Part shown: positions 32,710 to 42,356 of the stretch, piece after piece
How the letters are laid out: the number at the start of each line of letters is the position of its first letter
Position numbering within the stretch: position 1 is the first letter of the stretch
Assembly: GCF_000682675.1 (NCBI RefSeq)
Contig: NZ_AWFA01000010.1
Span: 1 to 64,000 of the forward strand
DNA from: Hyphomonas pacifica
GTDB lineage: Bacteria > Pseudomonadota > Alphaproteobacteria > Caulobacterales > Hyphomonadaceae
Direction of reading: 5' to 3'
DNA: 64,000 bases
The notes under the pieces: generated by a model
Told to the model about the DNA's origin: nothing
The model's database searches: none
What the model saw: the letters and a program-made list of their open reading frames with translations, nothing else
Position numbers and translations under genes: made by a program

Positions 32710-33933
32710 CTATACCAGCATTTCCCGGGCCTTGGCGAGCGCTTCAATGAAAGCGTCCACCTCGGCCTCAGTGTTATAAATTGCGAAACTTGCCCGCGCC
32801 GTCGCGCTGACCCCCAGATGCTCCATCAGCGGCTGGGCACAGTGATGGCCTGCACGGATGGCCACTCCATACTGATCCAGGATCTGCGCCAGATCATGGG
32901 GATGAGCTCCTTGCAGGCTGAACGTCAGGACAGCGCCCTTGTCTGGTGTCGTACCATGAACCGTGATGCCATTCACGCCGCGCAGTCCCTCATAGGCGCG
33001 TTCATAAAGCGCCATCTCGTGCGCTTCGATCTCGACATGATCAAACGCATTGATCCATTTGAGCGCAACGCCAAGACCAATGGCCTCCAGAATTGGCGGT
33101 GTGCCGGCTTCGAACTTGTGCGGGGCAGTATTGTAGGTAACACGGTCACGGGTCACGACCTCGATCATCTCTCCGCCGCCCTGATAGGGCCGCGCCCGCT
33201 CCAGTGCTTCGTCCGTGCCATACAGCACACCAATGCCGCTGGGGCCGTAGAGCTTGTGGCCGGTCATGACATACCAGTCGACGTCCAGCGCCTGCACATC
33301 AACCGGAACATGAACGGCGGCCTGGCTGCCATCGGCCAGTACCTGCGCGCCGGCAGCGTGGGCCAATTCGCAGATCCTGGCCATATCGGTGACCGTGCCC
33401 AACACGTTGCTCATATGCGTGATGGCAACCATACGGGTCTTTGGCCCAATGGCTTCGGCCAACTCTTCCATATTGAGCGAGCCATCCTCATGAAGGCCAA
33501 CCCATTTCAAGACCGCACCATGGCGCTCACGCAGGAAATGCCACGGGATAATGTTAGAGTGATGCTCCATTATGGAGAGCACAATCTCGTCACCGGGTTG
33601 AATCTCGCCCCCCAGGGCAGAAGCAACAAGGTTGATGCCCTCTGTCGAACCCTTGGTGAAAACAATATTATCCGTAGACACCGCATTCAAATAAGCACGC
33701 GACGTCTCGCGAGCTGCCTCATAGGCTTCTGTGGTTTCATTGGACAACGTGTGGATGCCCCGGTGAACATTTGCGTAGGCCGTGCGGCACTGATTGGCGA
33801 TTGCATCAATCACGGCATTCGGCTTCTGGGCACTGGCAGCATTGTCCAGATAGACCAGAGGCTTGCCGTTCACCTCACGCGACAGAATCGGAAATTCTGC
33901 TCGAATGGCATCTATGTCCAGCGCCCTACTCAT
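32710..33933 (-). CDS. sufS: Cysteine desulfurase SufS
   Basis: The 407-residue PLP enzyme removes sulfur from cysteine to give alanine and an enzyme persulfide. It shows VYLDNAASAQKP, HHSNIIPW, the PLP lysine in YVMTGHKLYGPSGIGVLYG and the active cysteine in IRAGHHCAQPLMEHLG. Type II (SufS) features fit well. It overlaps sufD by four bases (ATGA-type), implying coupled translation. A different desulfurase gene opens the operon. Confidence 0.95.
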   Translation of the reverse strand: MSRALDIDAIRAEFPILSREVNGKPLVYLDNAASAQKPNAVIDAIANQCRTAYANVHRGIHTLSNETTEAYEAARETSRAYLNAVSTDNIVFTKGSTEGINLVASALGGEIQPGDEIVLSIMEHHSNIIPWHFLRERHGAVLKWVGLHEDGSLNMEELAEAIGPKTRMVAITHMSNVLGTVTDMARICELAHAAGAQVLADGSQAAVHVPVDVQALDVDWYVMTGHKLYGPSGIGVLYGTDEALERARPYQGGGEMIEVVTRDRVTYNTAPHKFEAGTPPILEAIGLGVALKWINAFDHVEIEAHEMALYERAYEGLRGVNGITVHGTTPDKGAVLTFSLQGAHPHDLAQILDQYGVAIRAGHHCAQPLMEHLGVSATARASFAIYNTEAEVDAFIEALAKAREMLV

Positions 33934-35156
33934 GACTGTGCCAACCAGTTACTGGCTTCATGGCGCAGGATGTCTTTAAGATCACCAGCCGTTTCCAAAG
34001 CTTCGGCAATGAAGGCTTCTGTCAGCAAAGCACGCGCCGTGCGTTCCGGAATGCCGCGCTGACGCATGTAGAACAGCTGGTCCCCATCCAGCGCACCGCA
34101 CGTATTGCCGTGCGCGCATTCGACATCGTCAGCATAGATCTCAAGCTCTGGCTTGGCGAACACAACTGCGCCTTCTTCCAGAAGCAAGGCTTTATGCTGC
34201 ATGTCGGCATCGGTGTACTGCCCGGCCGTACGGGGCACATGGAACTTGCCCTGAAAAACACCTGTGCCGCCATCGAGTACAGCACCCTTGGTCATCTGCC
34301 GTGTGACACAAGACTGTGCACCATGGCGCACATGCGTGGTAATATCTGCATGCAAACCTTTTCCAACCAGATAGGCTGCATTCATCGTCGCTTTAGCGTC
34401 GGCTTCCTTGTGGACAAGGCGTGTTTCCAGACGGGCCAGCTTTGCCCCGAAAGCCAGACTGGTCTGAGTATATTCGGACTCGCCTTCCAGCTGGACAAGC
34501 GCCGTCGCTGCCATCGTCTCCTTGTCCGCACCACGCTGATAAACCGTCCGGTTCATCTTCGCATCACCCTGAAGACTGTATTCGAAGACAGATGAAAGGA
34601 AGCCTGCGCCACCAAGGTAACTTTCCGAGACCGTCAACTCAGCGCCCGGACGCACAACAATCGTCACGCGGGCGAAACTCGCTTCACCTTCGCCACCGAA
34701 CGCGAAATGAAGACGAGGCAAATCTGTCGCCGTCACTTCAATCATCAGCGTACCTGGACGAGTCTTGGAGCCGGCGAGCGCTGCTGCGAGCGCACCAAGC
34801 GGCACATCTTCAGCGGACCCAAGCGCTTGCGGTTCAGGCTTCACAAACAGATGGATGCCTTCCGGCAAGTCCTTGGGATATTCAAAACCATCTGGCGAGA
34901 ACCGGAAGCACAATGCTTCATCAGATGCCAACGGGTCACACGCACTCTGGCTGCCTGGACGATCAAGTGCGCCGAGCGCGGCTTTGAAATCCGTCCACTT
35001 CCAGGCTTCCATGCGGCGGGTAGGCAGACCGGTCTGCGCGAACGCCTGGAACAGCCGCTCACGGCGCGGATCCTCAGGCTGCATGCCATAACGGGCAATC
35101 AGCTCAAGCTCTGCAGTATTCGGGTTAGAAATGAGAGCGCGGAGAGCTGTGGTCAC
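33930..35156 (-). CDS. sufD: SufBCD complex subunit SufD
   Basis: The 408-residue protein is the non-catalytic SufD scaffold. An N-terminal RRMEAWKWTDFKAAL segment and the C-terminal beta-helix HADITTHVRHGAQSCVTRQMTKGAVLDGG, FQGKFHVPRTAGQYTDADMQHKALLL and YADDVECAHGNTCGALDGDQLFYMRQRGIPE are characteristic. With SufB and SufC it builds Fe-S clusters. It overlaps sufC and sufS by four bases each. Confidence 0.94.
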   Translation of the reverse strand: MTTALRALISNPNTAELELIARYGMQPEDPRRERLFQAFAQTGLPTRRMEAWKWTDFKAALGALDRPGSQSACDPLASDEALCFRFSPDGFEYPKDLPEGIHLFVKPEPQALGSAEDVPLGALAAALAGSKTRPGTLMIEVTATDLPRLHFAFGGEGEASFARVTIVVRPGAELTVSESYLGGAGFLSSVFEYSLQGDAKMNRTVYQRGADKETMAATALVQLEGESEYTQTSLAFGAKLARLETRLVHKEADAKATMNAAYLVGKGLHADITTHVRHGAQSCVTRQMTKGAVLDGGTGVFQGKFHVPRTAGQYTDADMQHKALLLEEGAVVFAKPELEIYADDVECAHGNTCGALDGDQLFYMRQRGIPERTARALLTEAFIAEALETAGDLKDILRHEASNWLAQS

Positions 35157-35914
35157 ACCACTTCTCCCAGCACTCCATCATAACCTTCCTTTTCCAGACG
35201 ATGGGCCAGCTCAGGGCCACCCGTCGCGATAATACGGCCCTTGGCCAGCACGTGCACCTTGTCCGGCTTGATATGGTCCAGCAGGCGCTGATAGTGCGTG
35301 ATCACCAGCATGCCGCGATCGGGCGAACGCATAGCGTTCACGCCGTCGGATACGGTTTTCAGGGCATCTATATCAAGGCCGGAATCGGTCTCGTCCAGGA
35401 TCAGAAATTTCGGCTCCAGCATCATCATCTGATAGATTTCAAGCCGCTTCTTCTCTCCGCCGGAAAACCCGACATTCAGCGGTCGCTTGAGCATCTCGGC
35501 GTCCAGTTTCAGCTTTTGCCCCAACTCGCGGGACTTTTTGATGAAATCCGGTGCGGAAATCTCGTCTTCGCCGCGCGCCTTACGCTGCGCATTCATGGCC
35601 GCGCGCACAAAGGTCATCACGGGTACGCCCGGAATCTCTACAGGATACTGGAAGGACAGGAACAGGCCCTTCGCGGCCCGCTCTTCCGGATCCATGTCCA
35701 GAATGTCTTCGCCGTTCAGAGTGGCGCTTCCCCCGGTCACCTCATAGCCATCGCGGCCGGTCAACACATAGGACAGGGTCGATTTGCCGGCACCATTGGG
35801 TCCCATAATGGCATGGACTTCCCCAGCAGGCACTTCCAGGTCGAGACCATTGATAATGGTTTTGGCCTCGTCTTCTTCGCCGACAGTCGCGGTCAGATTC
35901 TCAATCTTCAACAT
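35153..35914 (-). CDS. sufC: Fe-S cluster assembly ATPase SufC
   Basis: The 253-residue ABC ATPase has Walker A GPNGAGKST, the LSGG-like signature GFSGGEKKRLEI and Walker B ILDETDSGLD. It powers SufBCD. I chose the ATG at 35914 because family members begin close to LKIENL. In-frame ATGs lie at 35923 and 35935. None has a strong ribosome-binding site. A 4-bp overlap joins it to sufD. Confidence 0.94.
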   Translation of the reverse strand: MLKIENLTATVGEEDEAKTIINGLDLEVPAGEVHAIMGPNGAGKSTLSYVLTGRDGYEVTGGSATLNGEDILDMDPEERAAKGLFLSFQYPVEIPGVPVMTFVRAAMNAQRKARGEDEISAPDFIKKSRELGQKLKLDAEMLKRPLNVGFSGGEKKRLEIYQMMMLEPKFLILDETDSGLDIDALKTVSDGVNAMRSPDRGMLVITHYQRLLDHIKPDKVHVLAKGRIIATGGPELAHRLEKEGYDGVLGEVV

Positions 35915-35996
35915 GGTGCGCATGTAAGCGGGCATGAGGCCCGGGAAAAGCCCCTGATGCAGGAAAAGGTGGTTTAGGTGGACGCTGAGCGCCGCT

Positions 35997-36395
35997 TCAA
36001 GCGTCGCGCTGGGCCAGCATGTCGGATTCGCGGACTGACAGGGTTTCTGTCCACAGGGTCAAACGAGTGCATAGGCCGACCATATCCAGCTCAACCTTCA
36101 GGATACCGTCTGCGCGCCACGGCTCATCCAGGGCACTGATTGTGCCCCCTTCAGACCAGTGCGCCCAGCCATCACCAATCCGCTCGATCTCGAAGACACT
36201 ACGCTCCACGCGGCACCACTGCGCCTCATATTCGCGACAAATCGCGTCCCGGCCCTCAATGGCACGATCAAAAGGGCTTTTGAGGAAGTGCGCGGAAGTG
36301 GAGAACACTTTCGCCAGCTGATCGGAGTCCTGGGCCTCAACAGCCCGGGAATAGGCGTTGACCCATGTCTGGAACGCGTCCGGATCAGCCAACAC
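35997..36395 (-). CDS. NTF2/SnoaL-like small protein inside the suf operon
   Basis: This frame gives about 132 residues with an NTF2/SnoaL-like pattern: [53 protein letters not shown], then paired strands [21 protein letters not shown] and [11 protein letters not shown]. It starts with GTG (36395) or TTG (36392), overlapping the sufB stop, after GGAGG. A longer frame to 36476 would lie inside sufB and is rejected. Such folds bind small ligands or act as lyases, but no catalytic set is recognised. Its place suggests a job with Fe-S assembly, by context only. Confidence 0.75.
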   Translation of the reverse strand: MLADPDAFQTWVNAYSRAVEAQDSDQLAKVFSTSAHFLKSPFDRAIEGRDAICREYEAQWCRVERSVFEIERIGDGWAHWSEGGTISALDEPWRADGILKVELDMVGLCTRLTLWTETLSVRESDMLAQRDA

Positions 36396-37947
36396 TGCCC
36401 TCCAGGCTGACCTTGAGAAGGCTCTGGGCTTCCACGGCGAACTCCATGGGCAGCTCCTGCAAAACCTCACGGACAAAGCCGTTCACGAGCAGGGCAACCG
36501 CCTCTTCCTCTCCAATGCCGCGCTGGCGGACATAGAAGAGCTGGTCGTCAGACAGCTTGGTGGTCGTGGCTTCATGCTCCAGCTGGGCATCGGCCCGGCG
36601 GTTCTCGACATAGGGCACTGTATGCGCGCCGCAGCGGTCACCGATCAGCAAACTGTCGCACTGGGTGAAGTTCCGGGCCTTGTCGGCCTTTTTGTTCACA
36701 GAAACGAGGCCGCGATACGTGTTGTTGGATTTGCCCGCCGAGATACCCTTGGAAATGATCCGGCTGCGCGTGCGCTTGCCAAGGTGGATCATCTTTGTGC
36801 CGGTATCGGCCTGCTGGCGACCATTGGTGACGGCGATGGAGTAGAACTCACCGACACTGTCATCCCCGCGCAGAATGCAGGACGGGTATTTCCATGTCAC
36901 AGCCGAGCCCGTCTCGACCTGCGTCCAGCTGATCTTGGAACGATCCCCGCGGCAATCACCACGCTTGGTCACGAAATTGTAGATGCCGCCCTTGCCATCT
37001 TCATCGCCAGGCCACCAGTTCTGGACCGTGGAATACTTAATCTCGGCATCTTCCAGCGCGACCAGCTCCACCACAGCGGCGTGTAGTTGGTTCTCGTCGC
37101 GCATCGGCGCCGTACAGCCTTCCAGATAAGAGACATAAGCCCCCTCGTCGCACACGATCAGCGTGCGCTCGAACTGGCCAGTATTCTCGGCATTCATGCG
37201 GAAATAGGTCGACAGCTCCATCGGGCAGCGCACGCCTTTGGGCACGTAGACAAACGTCCCGTCAGAGAAAACCGCGCTGTTCAGCGTCGCGAAGAAATTG
37301 TCGGATTGCGGCACCACAGTGCCCAGATACTTCTTCACCAGATCTGGATATTCATGCACGGCTTCGGAAATCGACATGAAAATTACACCAGCCTTTTCCA
37401 GTTCCTTCCGGAAGGTGGTCGCGACCGATACGGAATCGAACACGGCATCGACGGCAACGCGCGGCGTCTCGCGAGCTGTCGCGGCCGTTTCGGCCGCCCC
37501 CTCGACGCCCAGCAGAACCTCAGCCTCACGAAGCGGGATGCCCAGCTTCTCATAGGTTTCGAGGATTTCCTTGGGCACGTCATCAATCGATTCATACTTC
37601 GCGCCGGTTTTAGGGGCCGCGTAGTAATAATAGTCCTGATAGTTGATCTTGGGATAGCGAACCATCGCCCAGGTCGGCTCTTCCATCGTCAGCCAGCGCT
37701 TGTAAGCGGCCAGGCGCCATTCGAGCAGCCATTCAGGCTCGTTCTTCTTGGCCGAAATGAAACGGATCGTGTCTTCGGACAGGCCCTTGGGCGCCATGTC
37801 CATTTCAATGTCCGTTGAGAAGCCTGCTGAATAGTTTTCGGACTGCAAGCGCTTTGCCGCCTCGACGGTGCCCGCGTCAATGCTGTCCTTCACCTTCACA
37901 TCGGTGCAGTCGTCTTCGTGTTCGTCGATGCCGCCGCAGCAATCCAT
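36385..37947 (-). CDS. sufB: Fe-S cluster assembly scaffold SufB
   Basis: The 520-residue protein has the SufB core: [65 protein letters not shown], and the cluster region [54 protein letters not shown] 40-residue N-terminus rich in Cys and acidic residues (CC, then C at residue 14) precedes the family core. If the ATG at 37947 is right, this is unusual. A GTG about 17 codons in is an alternative start. It overlaps the NTF2-like gene at its 3' end. Confidence 0.94.
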   Translation of the reverse strand: MDCCGGIDEHEDDCTDVKVKDSIDAGTVEAAKRLQSENYSAGFSTDIEMDMAPKGLSEDTIRFISAKKNEPEWLLEWRLAAYKRWLTMEEPTWAMVRYPKINYQDYYYYAAPKTGAKYESIDDVPKEILETYEKLGIPLREAEVLLGVEGAAETAATARETPRVAVDAVFDSVSVATTFRKELEKAGVIFMSISEAVHEYPDLVKKYLGTVVPQSDNFFATLNSAVFSDGTFVYVPKGVRCPMELSTYFRMNAENTGQFERTLIVCDEGAYVSYLEGCTAPMRDENQLHAAVVELVALEDAEIKYSTVQNWWPGDEDGKGGIYNFVTKRGDCRGDRSKISWTQVETGSAVTWKYPSCILRGDDSVGEFYSIAVTNGRQQADTGTKMIHLGKRTRSRIISKGISAGKSNNTYRGLVSVNKKADKARNFTQCDSLLIGDRCGAHTVPYVENRRADAQLEHEATTTKLSDDQLFYVRQRGIGEEEAVALLVNGFVREVLQELPMEFAVEAQSLLKVSLEGSVG

Positions 37948-37998
37948 ATCCAGTCTTTCTTCTCAATCGGGTCTGGGAGTAATCTCCCGGCAACCAGG

Positions 37999-39144
37999 TC
38001 AGGCTTTTTCCTTTAGCACTGTGCGTTTGGCCGCCTGTAACCACGCATCCGCCACGCCTTTAAAGTCTTCCGGCGTGCTATTCCATCCAAAGCTGGTGCG
38101 GATTGCAGATTCCGCAAGGGCATCAGATGCGCCCATAGCCAGCAATACGAGCGAGCGCTTCACCTTTCCAGATGAACATGCAGACCCGGCTGAGATGCAC
38201 ACGCCTGCCAGATCCATCGCCATAACCTGCGTTTCGGCTGCAAACCCCGGCAGAGCGAAATTGGACGTACCAGACAGACGATCTGCGCCCTTGCCCATGA
38301 TTGTCACGCCTGCCTGTTCTTCCAGTAGGCACTCCATCTCGTCACGATATGTCGATAGTTTAGCATATTTTGGCATGTCGCGCAGGGACGCTTCGATTGC
38401 AGCATGAAATCCGGCAAACGCCGCTACGTTTTCCGTGCCTGAGCGCAGGCCGCGCTCCTGACCGCCGCCCTGCTGAACCGCCTTCAAGGGCGCGCCTGCC
38501 CGGTGCCACAAGGCGCCCGCGCCCTGCGGCCCGCCAATCTTGTGCGCTGACAGGGTGAGATAATCGACGCCCAGCATGGCCACATTGACCGGAATCTTGC
38601 CGAGCCCCTGAACTGCATCACACACAGTCAGTCCTTCGGCCTCGCGCACCAGGGCCGCTGCCTCAGCCACTGGCTGGATCACGCCTGTCTCATTATTCGC
38701 CAGCATCAGGCACAGGACCGGAACGCCCTTGGCCTCATGGTCCCAAGCCGAGAGCCGCACGGCGAGGTCCTCAAGATCAATCTTGCCCTCCGGCGTGACA
38801 TAAGCCGTCTCAACACGTGCGCCCGAGAATGCGGCAGGCTTTGCAATCGCCTCATGCTCAATTGCGGACACCAGAAAGGTGCATTCGCCTTCCAAAGCCG
38901 CCACAATGCCATGAATGGCAAGATTGTCAGCTTCCGTACCGCCACTAGTCAGCACCACGTCCTCGGCGCGGCTGCCAATGGCCCCGCCAATGGCCGAACG
39001 TGCTTTTTCCAATACAGCGCGCGCCGCCCGTCCGGATGCATGAACAGATGACGGGTTGGTTGCCCCCATGTCCCAAACAGCCTGCATCGCATCGCTGGCT
39101 TCGGGCCTCAGGGGAGAGGTTGCATTGTGGTCTGCGTAAATCAT
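37999..39144 (-). CDS. Cysteine desulfurase, IscS/NifS type
   Basis: The 381-residue class V aminotransferase begins IYADHNATSPLRPEASDAM, has the PLP lysine in TLSAHKIGGPQGAGALWH and the active cysteine in CISAGSACSSGKVKRS, the type I (IscS/NifS) loop. It supplies sulfur for clusters. It is a second desulfurase besides sufS and opens the suf operon, 51 bp before sufB. The region upstream (39145-39253) is AT-rich and should hold the operon promoter. No IscR/Rrf2 gene is in the window. Confidence 0.93.
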   Translation of the reverse strand: MIYADHNATSPLRPEASDAMQAVWDMGATNPSSVHASGRAARAVLEKARSAIGGAIGSRAEDVVLTSGGTEADNLAIHGIVAALEGECTFLVSAIEHEAIAKPAAFSGARVETAYVTPEGKIDLEDLAVRLSAWDHEAKGVPVLCLMLANNETGVIQPVAEAAALVREAEGLTVCDAVQGLGKIPVNVAMLGVDYLTLSAHKIGGPQGAGALWHRAGAPLKAVQQGGGQERGLRSGTENVAAFAGFHAAIEASLRDMPKYAKLSTYRDEMECLLEEQAGVTIMGKGADRLSGTSNFALPGFAAETQVMAMDLAGVCISAGSACSSGKVKRSLVLLAMGASDALAESAIRTSFGWNSTPEDFKGVADAWLQAAKRTVLKEKA

Positions 39145-39253
39145 CTAATGAATATACGTACTTCCGGCGTTTTTTGCAGGTGCAGAAAAATTTGCTTTTC
39201 ACACACCAAATGGCTTATGACCGCGCCCTTCCCCCGTGACCAGCGAGTATAAC

Positions 39254-39931
39254 ATGGCAGAACTCATAATTCCTGGCCCACAGGGCCGCATTGAAGCACG
39301 TTACACTGAGCCGCCTTATGAAGGTGCGCCCATTGCTCTCATCCTGCATCCTCACCCGAAAGCAGGCGGTACCATGCAGGATCCGATCACGATCATGCTG
39401 TATCAGATGTTCGAGAGACACGGCTTCGGCGTCCTGAGGTACAATTCCCGCGGCGTCGGTCGCAGCCAGGGTCAATACGACCAAGGCGTCGGTGAGCTGG
39501 AAGACGCTGCCTATGTGCTCGATTATGTCGAGAACCTGTCGGAAAGCCCGCGCTTCGTATGGTGTGCAGGCTACAGCTTCGGTGCATGGATCACACTTCA
39601 GCTGCTGATGCGCCGCCCGGAGATTGACGGCTTCCTCGCAGTCTCCCCTCCGGCCAACCATTACGACCTGTCATTCCTGGCACCCTGCCCGGCGTCTGGT
39701 CTGATCGTCTCCGGTGACTCCGATTCGATCTCTTCCCCTGAAGACGTAGAACGCGCGCTGACCAAGGTTCGCGTCCAGAAGGGTGAACAGATTGATCGCG
39801 CCCGCATCAAAGGCGCCAACCACTTCTATCAGGACAAGCGCGAAGAGCTGATCGGCCTTTGCGAGGAGTATCTTCTGCAACGCCTCGCCGATGCCGAAGA
39901 AAAGCTGCGCCTGGAAGCTGAAAAAGACTAA
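39254..39931 (+). CDS. Alpha/beta hydrolase (dienelactone hydrolase-like)
   Basis: The 225-residue protein begins MAELIIPGPQGRIEARY and has ALILHPHPKAGGTMQDP, FGVLRYNSRGVGRSQG and a nucleophile-elbow region CAGYSFGAW, where GYSFG gives the serine. GDSDSISSPEDV (probable acid) and GANHFYQDK (histidine) follow. It is probably cytoplasmic. The C-terminus is a Lys/Glu-rich helix. The ATG at 39254 is chosen over one at 39236, which lacks similarity. The substrate is unknown. Its stop overlaps the anmK stop by four bases. Confidence 0.85.
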   Translation: MAELIIPGPQGRIEARYTEPPYEGAPIALILHPHPKAGGTMQDPITIMLYQMFERHGFGVLRYNSRGVGRSQGQYDQGVGELEDAAYVLDYVENLSESPRFVWCAGYSFGAWITLQLLMRRPEIDGFLAVSPPANHYDLSFLAPCPASGLIVSGDSDSISSPEDVERALTKVRVQKGEQIDRARIKGANHFYQDKREELIGLCEEYLLQRLADAEEKLRLEAEKD

Positions 39932-41046
39932 TCCAGAAATTTGCCGCCTGTCAGCGGGCCCGGAACGCCTGTCGTATCCGGCCAGCTGATGGGCAGGCCC
40001 TTTGCAGTTCGCATTGCCAGATAGGCAAACGCCTCCGCCTCAATTGAGTCCCCACGCCAGCCAACCTCTTCCGCCGTCAGGACGGGACAACTCACAGCGT
40101 CGCGCAGGGCTGCCATCATGGTTGGATTATGACGTCCACCCCCGCAGGCAATGACGCGACGGGGATATTCGGCCAGTTGCGAGAGCCCCGCGGCAACGGC
40201 GCGGGCCGAGAATTGCGTCAGCGTCGCCGCGCCATCTTCCAGAGACAGGCCACGCACCATTTCAGCACTGAAATCATACCGGTCCAGAGACTTTGGAGGC
40301 GGCTGGCGGAACCAATCACGCTGAAACAGGCCCGCAAGCAATGCTTCATCGGCCTGACCTGCCGCAGCGAGCCTGCCATCGACATCATGCGTGCCCTGTC
40401 CGTGGGCTTCTATCCATTCATCGACCGGGCCGTTGGCTGGTCCGGTATCGAAGGCCACCAATGCCCCACCTGACATGCGCGCGGTAATGTTAGCGACGCC
40501 CCCCAGATTCAGTACACAGGCTGTTTCATCCCCGAGCCGACGCAAGAGCGCGGCATGATAGGCTGGTGCCAAGGGCGCGCCTTGCCCGCCCTGGGAAACA
40601 TCATGAGTCCTGAAGTCATAGGCGAGCGGCACACCGAGCGCGCGACGCATCGCAGGACCATCAATCAACTGAAGCGTTTGCCCCTTCCGGCCATCTTTGG
40701 GTGCCAGATGCAACACCGTCTGGCCGTGCACCCCGGCGAGAACCGGCTGGGTGCCACTCCATGCCTCCAGAAGCATCTGCCAAGTCGCCTGATGGGTTGA
40801 AGTGATCACATCTCGCGCCTGCGCGAACAAGGCTTCAGGCGCCTCGCCCTCCCAGTTCCAGGCGCGGGCCGCCTTGGTCGCGTGCTGCAGAATCCGGCGC
40901 TCTTCCGGCAAATATTTGCGCTCCGCTGTTGCGCCGAAATCCAGCACGCTCTCGCCATCTGTCAGGATCAAGGCGGCATCCACGGCATCAAGGGACGTGC
41001 CGGACATGAAGCCCGCGACCCATTGGGGTTCAGATTTTTCACTCAC
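39928..41046 (-). CDS. anmK: Anhydro-N-acetylmuramic acid kinase
   Basis: The roughly 372-residue kinase phosphorylates and opens 1,6-anhydro-MurNAc during cell-wall recycling. It has [59 protein letters not shown] and [13 protein letters not shown], all typical. The start is uncertain: I take the GTG at 41046, 10 residues before the conserved core. A GTG at 41091 is possible. It is divergent from tyrS, with a 59-bp gap, a pairing common in bacteria. Confidence 0.93.
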   Translation of the reverse strand: MSEKSEPQWVAGFMSGTSLDAVDAALILTDGESVLDFGATAERKYLPEERRILQHATKAARAWNWEGEAPEALFAQARDVITSTHQATWQMLLEAWSGTQPVLAGVHGQTVLHLAPKDGRKGQTLQLIDGPAMRRALGVPLAYDFRTHDVSQGGQGAPLAPAYHAALLRRLGDETACVLNLGGVANITARMSGGALVAFDTGPANGPVDEWIEAHGQGTHDVDGRLAAAGQADEALLAGLFQRDWFRQPPPKSLDRYDFSAEMVRGLSLEDGAATLTQFSARAVAAGLSQLAEYPRRVIACGGGRHNPTMMAALRDAVSCPVLTAEEVGWRGDSIEAEAFAYLAMRTAKGLPISWPDTTGVPGPLTGGKFLD

Positions 41047-41105
41047 AGAGTTCAAGATCGCTTCTTTCCATGGTACGCGCGGCTTCCTCACGGAGACACG
41101 AGAAA

Positions 41106-42356
41106 ATGAGCGAATACAAGTCGGAATTCCTGAAGACCCTGTCAGAGCGGGGTTACATCAAGCAAGTCACGCATCCAAAGGAACTGGATGCGTATTGCCG
41201 CGAGGGGACTCCGATCGGCTATATCGGCTTCGACGCGACGGCGGACAGCCTTCACGTCGGCTCGTTGTTGCAGATCATGATGCTACGCCAGCTGCAAAAG
41301 GCTGGCGGCAAGCCGATCGTCTTGATGGGCGGCGGCACCACGAAAGTGGGTGACCCGACCGACAAGGAAAAGTCCCGGCCCCTGCTCACCAATGAGCAGA
41401 TCGAAGCGAACATTGCCGGCATCAAGAAAGCGTTCGAGCCCTTCCTGAAATTCGGGGACGGCCCAACAGACGCCATCATGGTCAATAATGACGACTGGCT
41501 CAGCAAGCTCGGTTATATCGACATGCTACGCGAAGTTGGTGTGCATTTCACCATCAACACAATGGTGAAGCAGGATACGGTCGCCCGCCGCCTCGCGGCT
41601 GAGCAGCCCTACACGTTTCTCGAATTCAACTATTTGCTGATGCAGTCCTATGACTTTCTTGAACTGTTCCGTAGACAGAATTGCCGCCTGCAGTTTGGCG
41701 GGTCAGACCAATGGGGCAATATCGTTGGCGGTGTGGACCTGGTCCACAAGGCCGATGGCGGCGAAGTGTACGGTCTCACCGCGCACCTCATCACCACGGC
41801 GTCGGGTGCCAAGATGGGCAAGACAGCGGACGGCGCTGTCTGGCTGAACGCTGACCGCAAGAGTCCGTATGAATACTGGCAATTCTGGCGCAATACAGAG
41901 GACGCTGACGTAGGCCGCTTCCTTCGCCTGTTTACCGAATTGCCGCTGGAAGAGATCGCTCGCCTAGAAACGCTTGAAGGCGCTGAGATCAATCAGGCGA
42001 AAATCACACTGGCCAATGAGGCGACAACGCTGCTGCATGGCGAGGCCGCCGCGAAGGAAGCCGAAGCTGCCGCTGCCGCCGTCTTCGCGCAAGGAGGTTC
42101 AGCCGAGGCCCTGCCCACCGTCGAAGTGGCCAGAGCAGAGATTGAAGGCGGAATGCTGGTCGCAGCGGCATTCATGGCAGCTGGCCTGACCGATTCCAAT
42201 GGCGAAGCCCGCAGGCTGATCAAGCAAGGCGCCGCCAAAGTCAACGATGTTCAGGTTAAAGACCAGAATGCCGCTTTGTCAGCTGATAATATTATCGACG
42301 GCACGATCAAGCTGTCAGCCGGCAAGAAGCGCCACGCCCTGGTGAAAGCCGTCTAG
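41106..42356 (+). CDS. tyrS: Tyrosyl-tRNA synthetase
   Basis: The 416-residue class I enzyme charges tRNA-Tyr. It contains [26 protein letters not shown] (HIGH-like region), [12 protein letters not shown], the second signature [12 protein letters not shown] (KMSKS variant seen in other bacterial TyrS) and a C-terminal S4 RNA-binding domain ([18 protein letters not shown]). It starts at 41106, divergent from anmK. Its stop overlaps the stop of the giant AsmA-like gene by four bases. Confidence 0.96.
   Translation: MSEYKSEFLKTLSERGYIKQVTHPKELDAYCREGTPIGYIGFDATADSLHVGSLLQIMMLRQLQKAGGKPIVLMGGGTTKVGDPTDKEKSRPLLTNEQIEANIAGIKKAFEPFLKFGDGPTDAIMVNNDDWLSKLGYIDMLREVGVHFTINTMVKQDTVARRLAAEQPYTFLEFNYLLMQSYDFLELFRRQNCRLQFGGSDQWGNIVGGVDLVHKADGGEVYGLTAHLITTASGAKMGKTADGAVWLNADRKSPYEYWQFWRNTEDADVGRFLRLFTELPLEEIARLETLEGAEINQAKITLANEATTLLHGEAAAKEAEAAAAAVFAQGGSAEALPTVEVARAEIEGGMLVAAAFMAAGLTDSNGEARRLIKQGAAKVNDVQVKDQNAALSADNIIDGTIKLSAGKKRHALVKAV

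Noticed and set aside
32683-34062. 459-codon plus-strand frame over sufS
   Set aside because: It is antisense to a gene with complete PLP and cysteine motifs, has no domain pattern and arises from the codon bias of the real strand.
36358-37818. Two long plus-strand frames over sufB
   Set aside because: They are antisense to sufB, whose cluster-binding and beta-helix motifs are intact. No protein features are seen on the plus strand.
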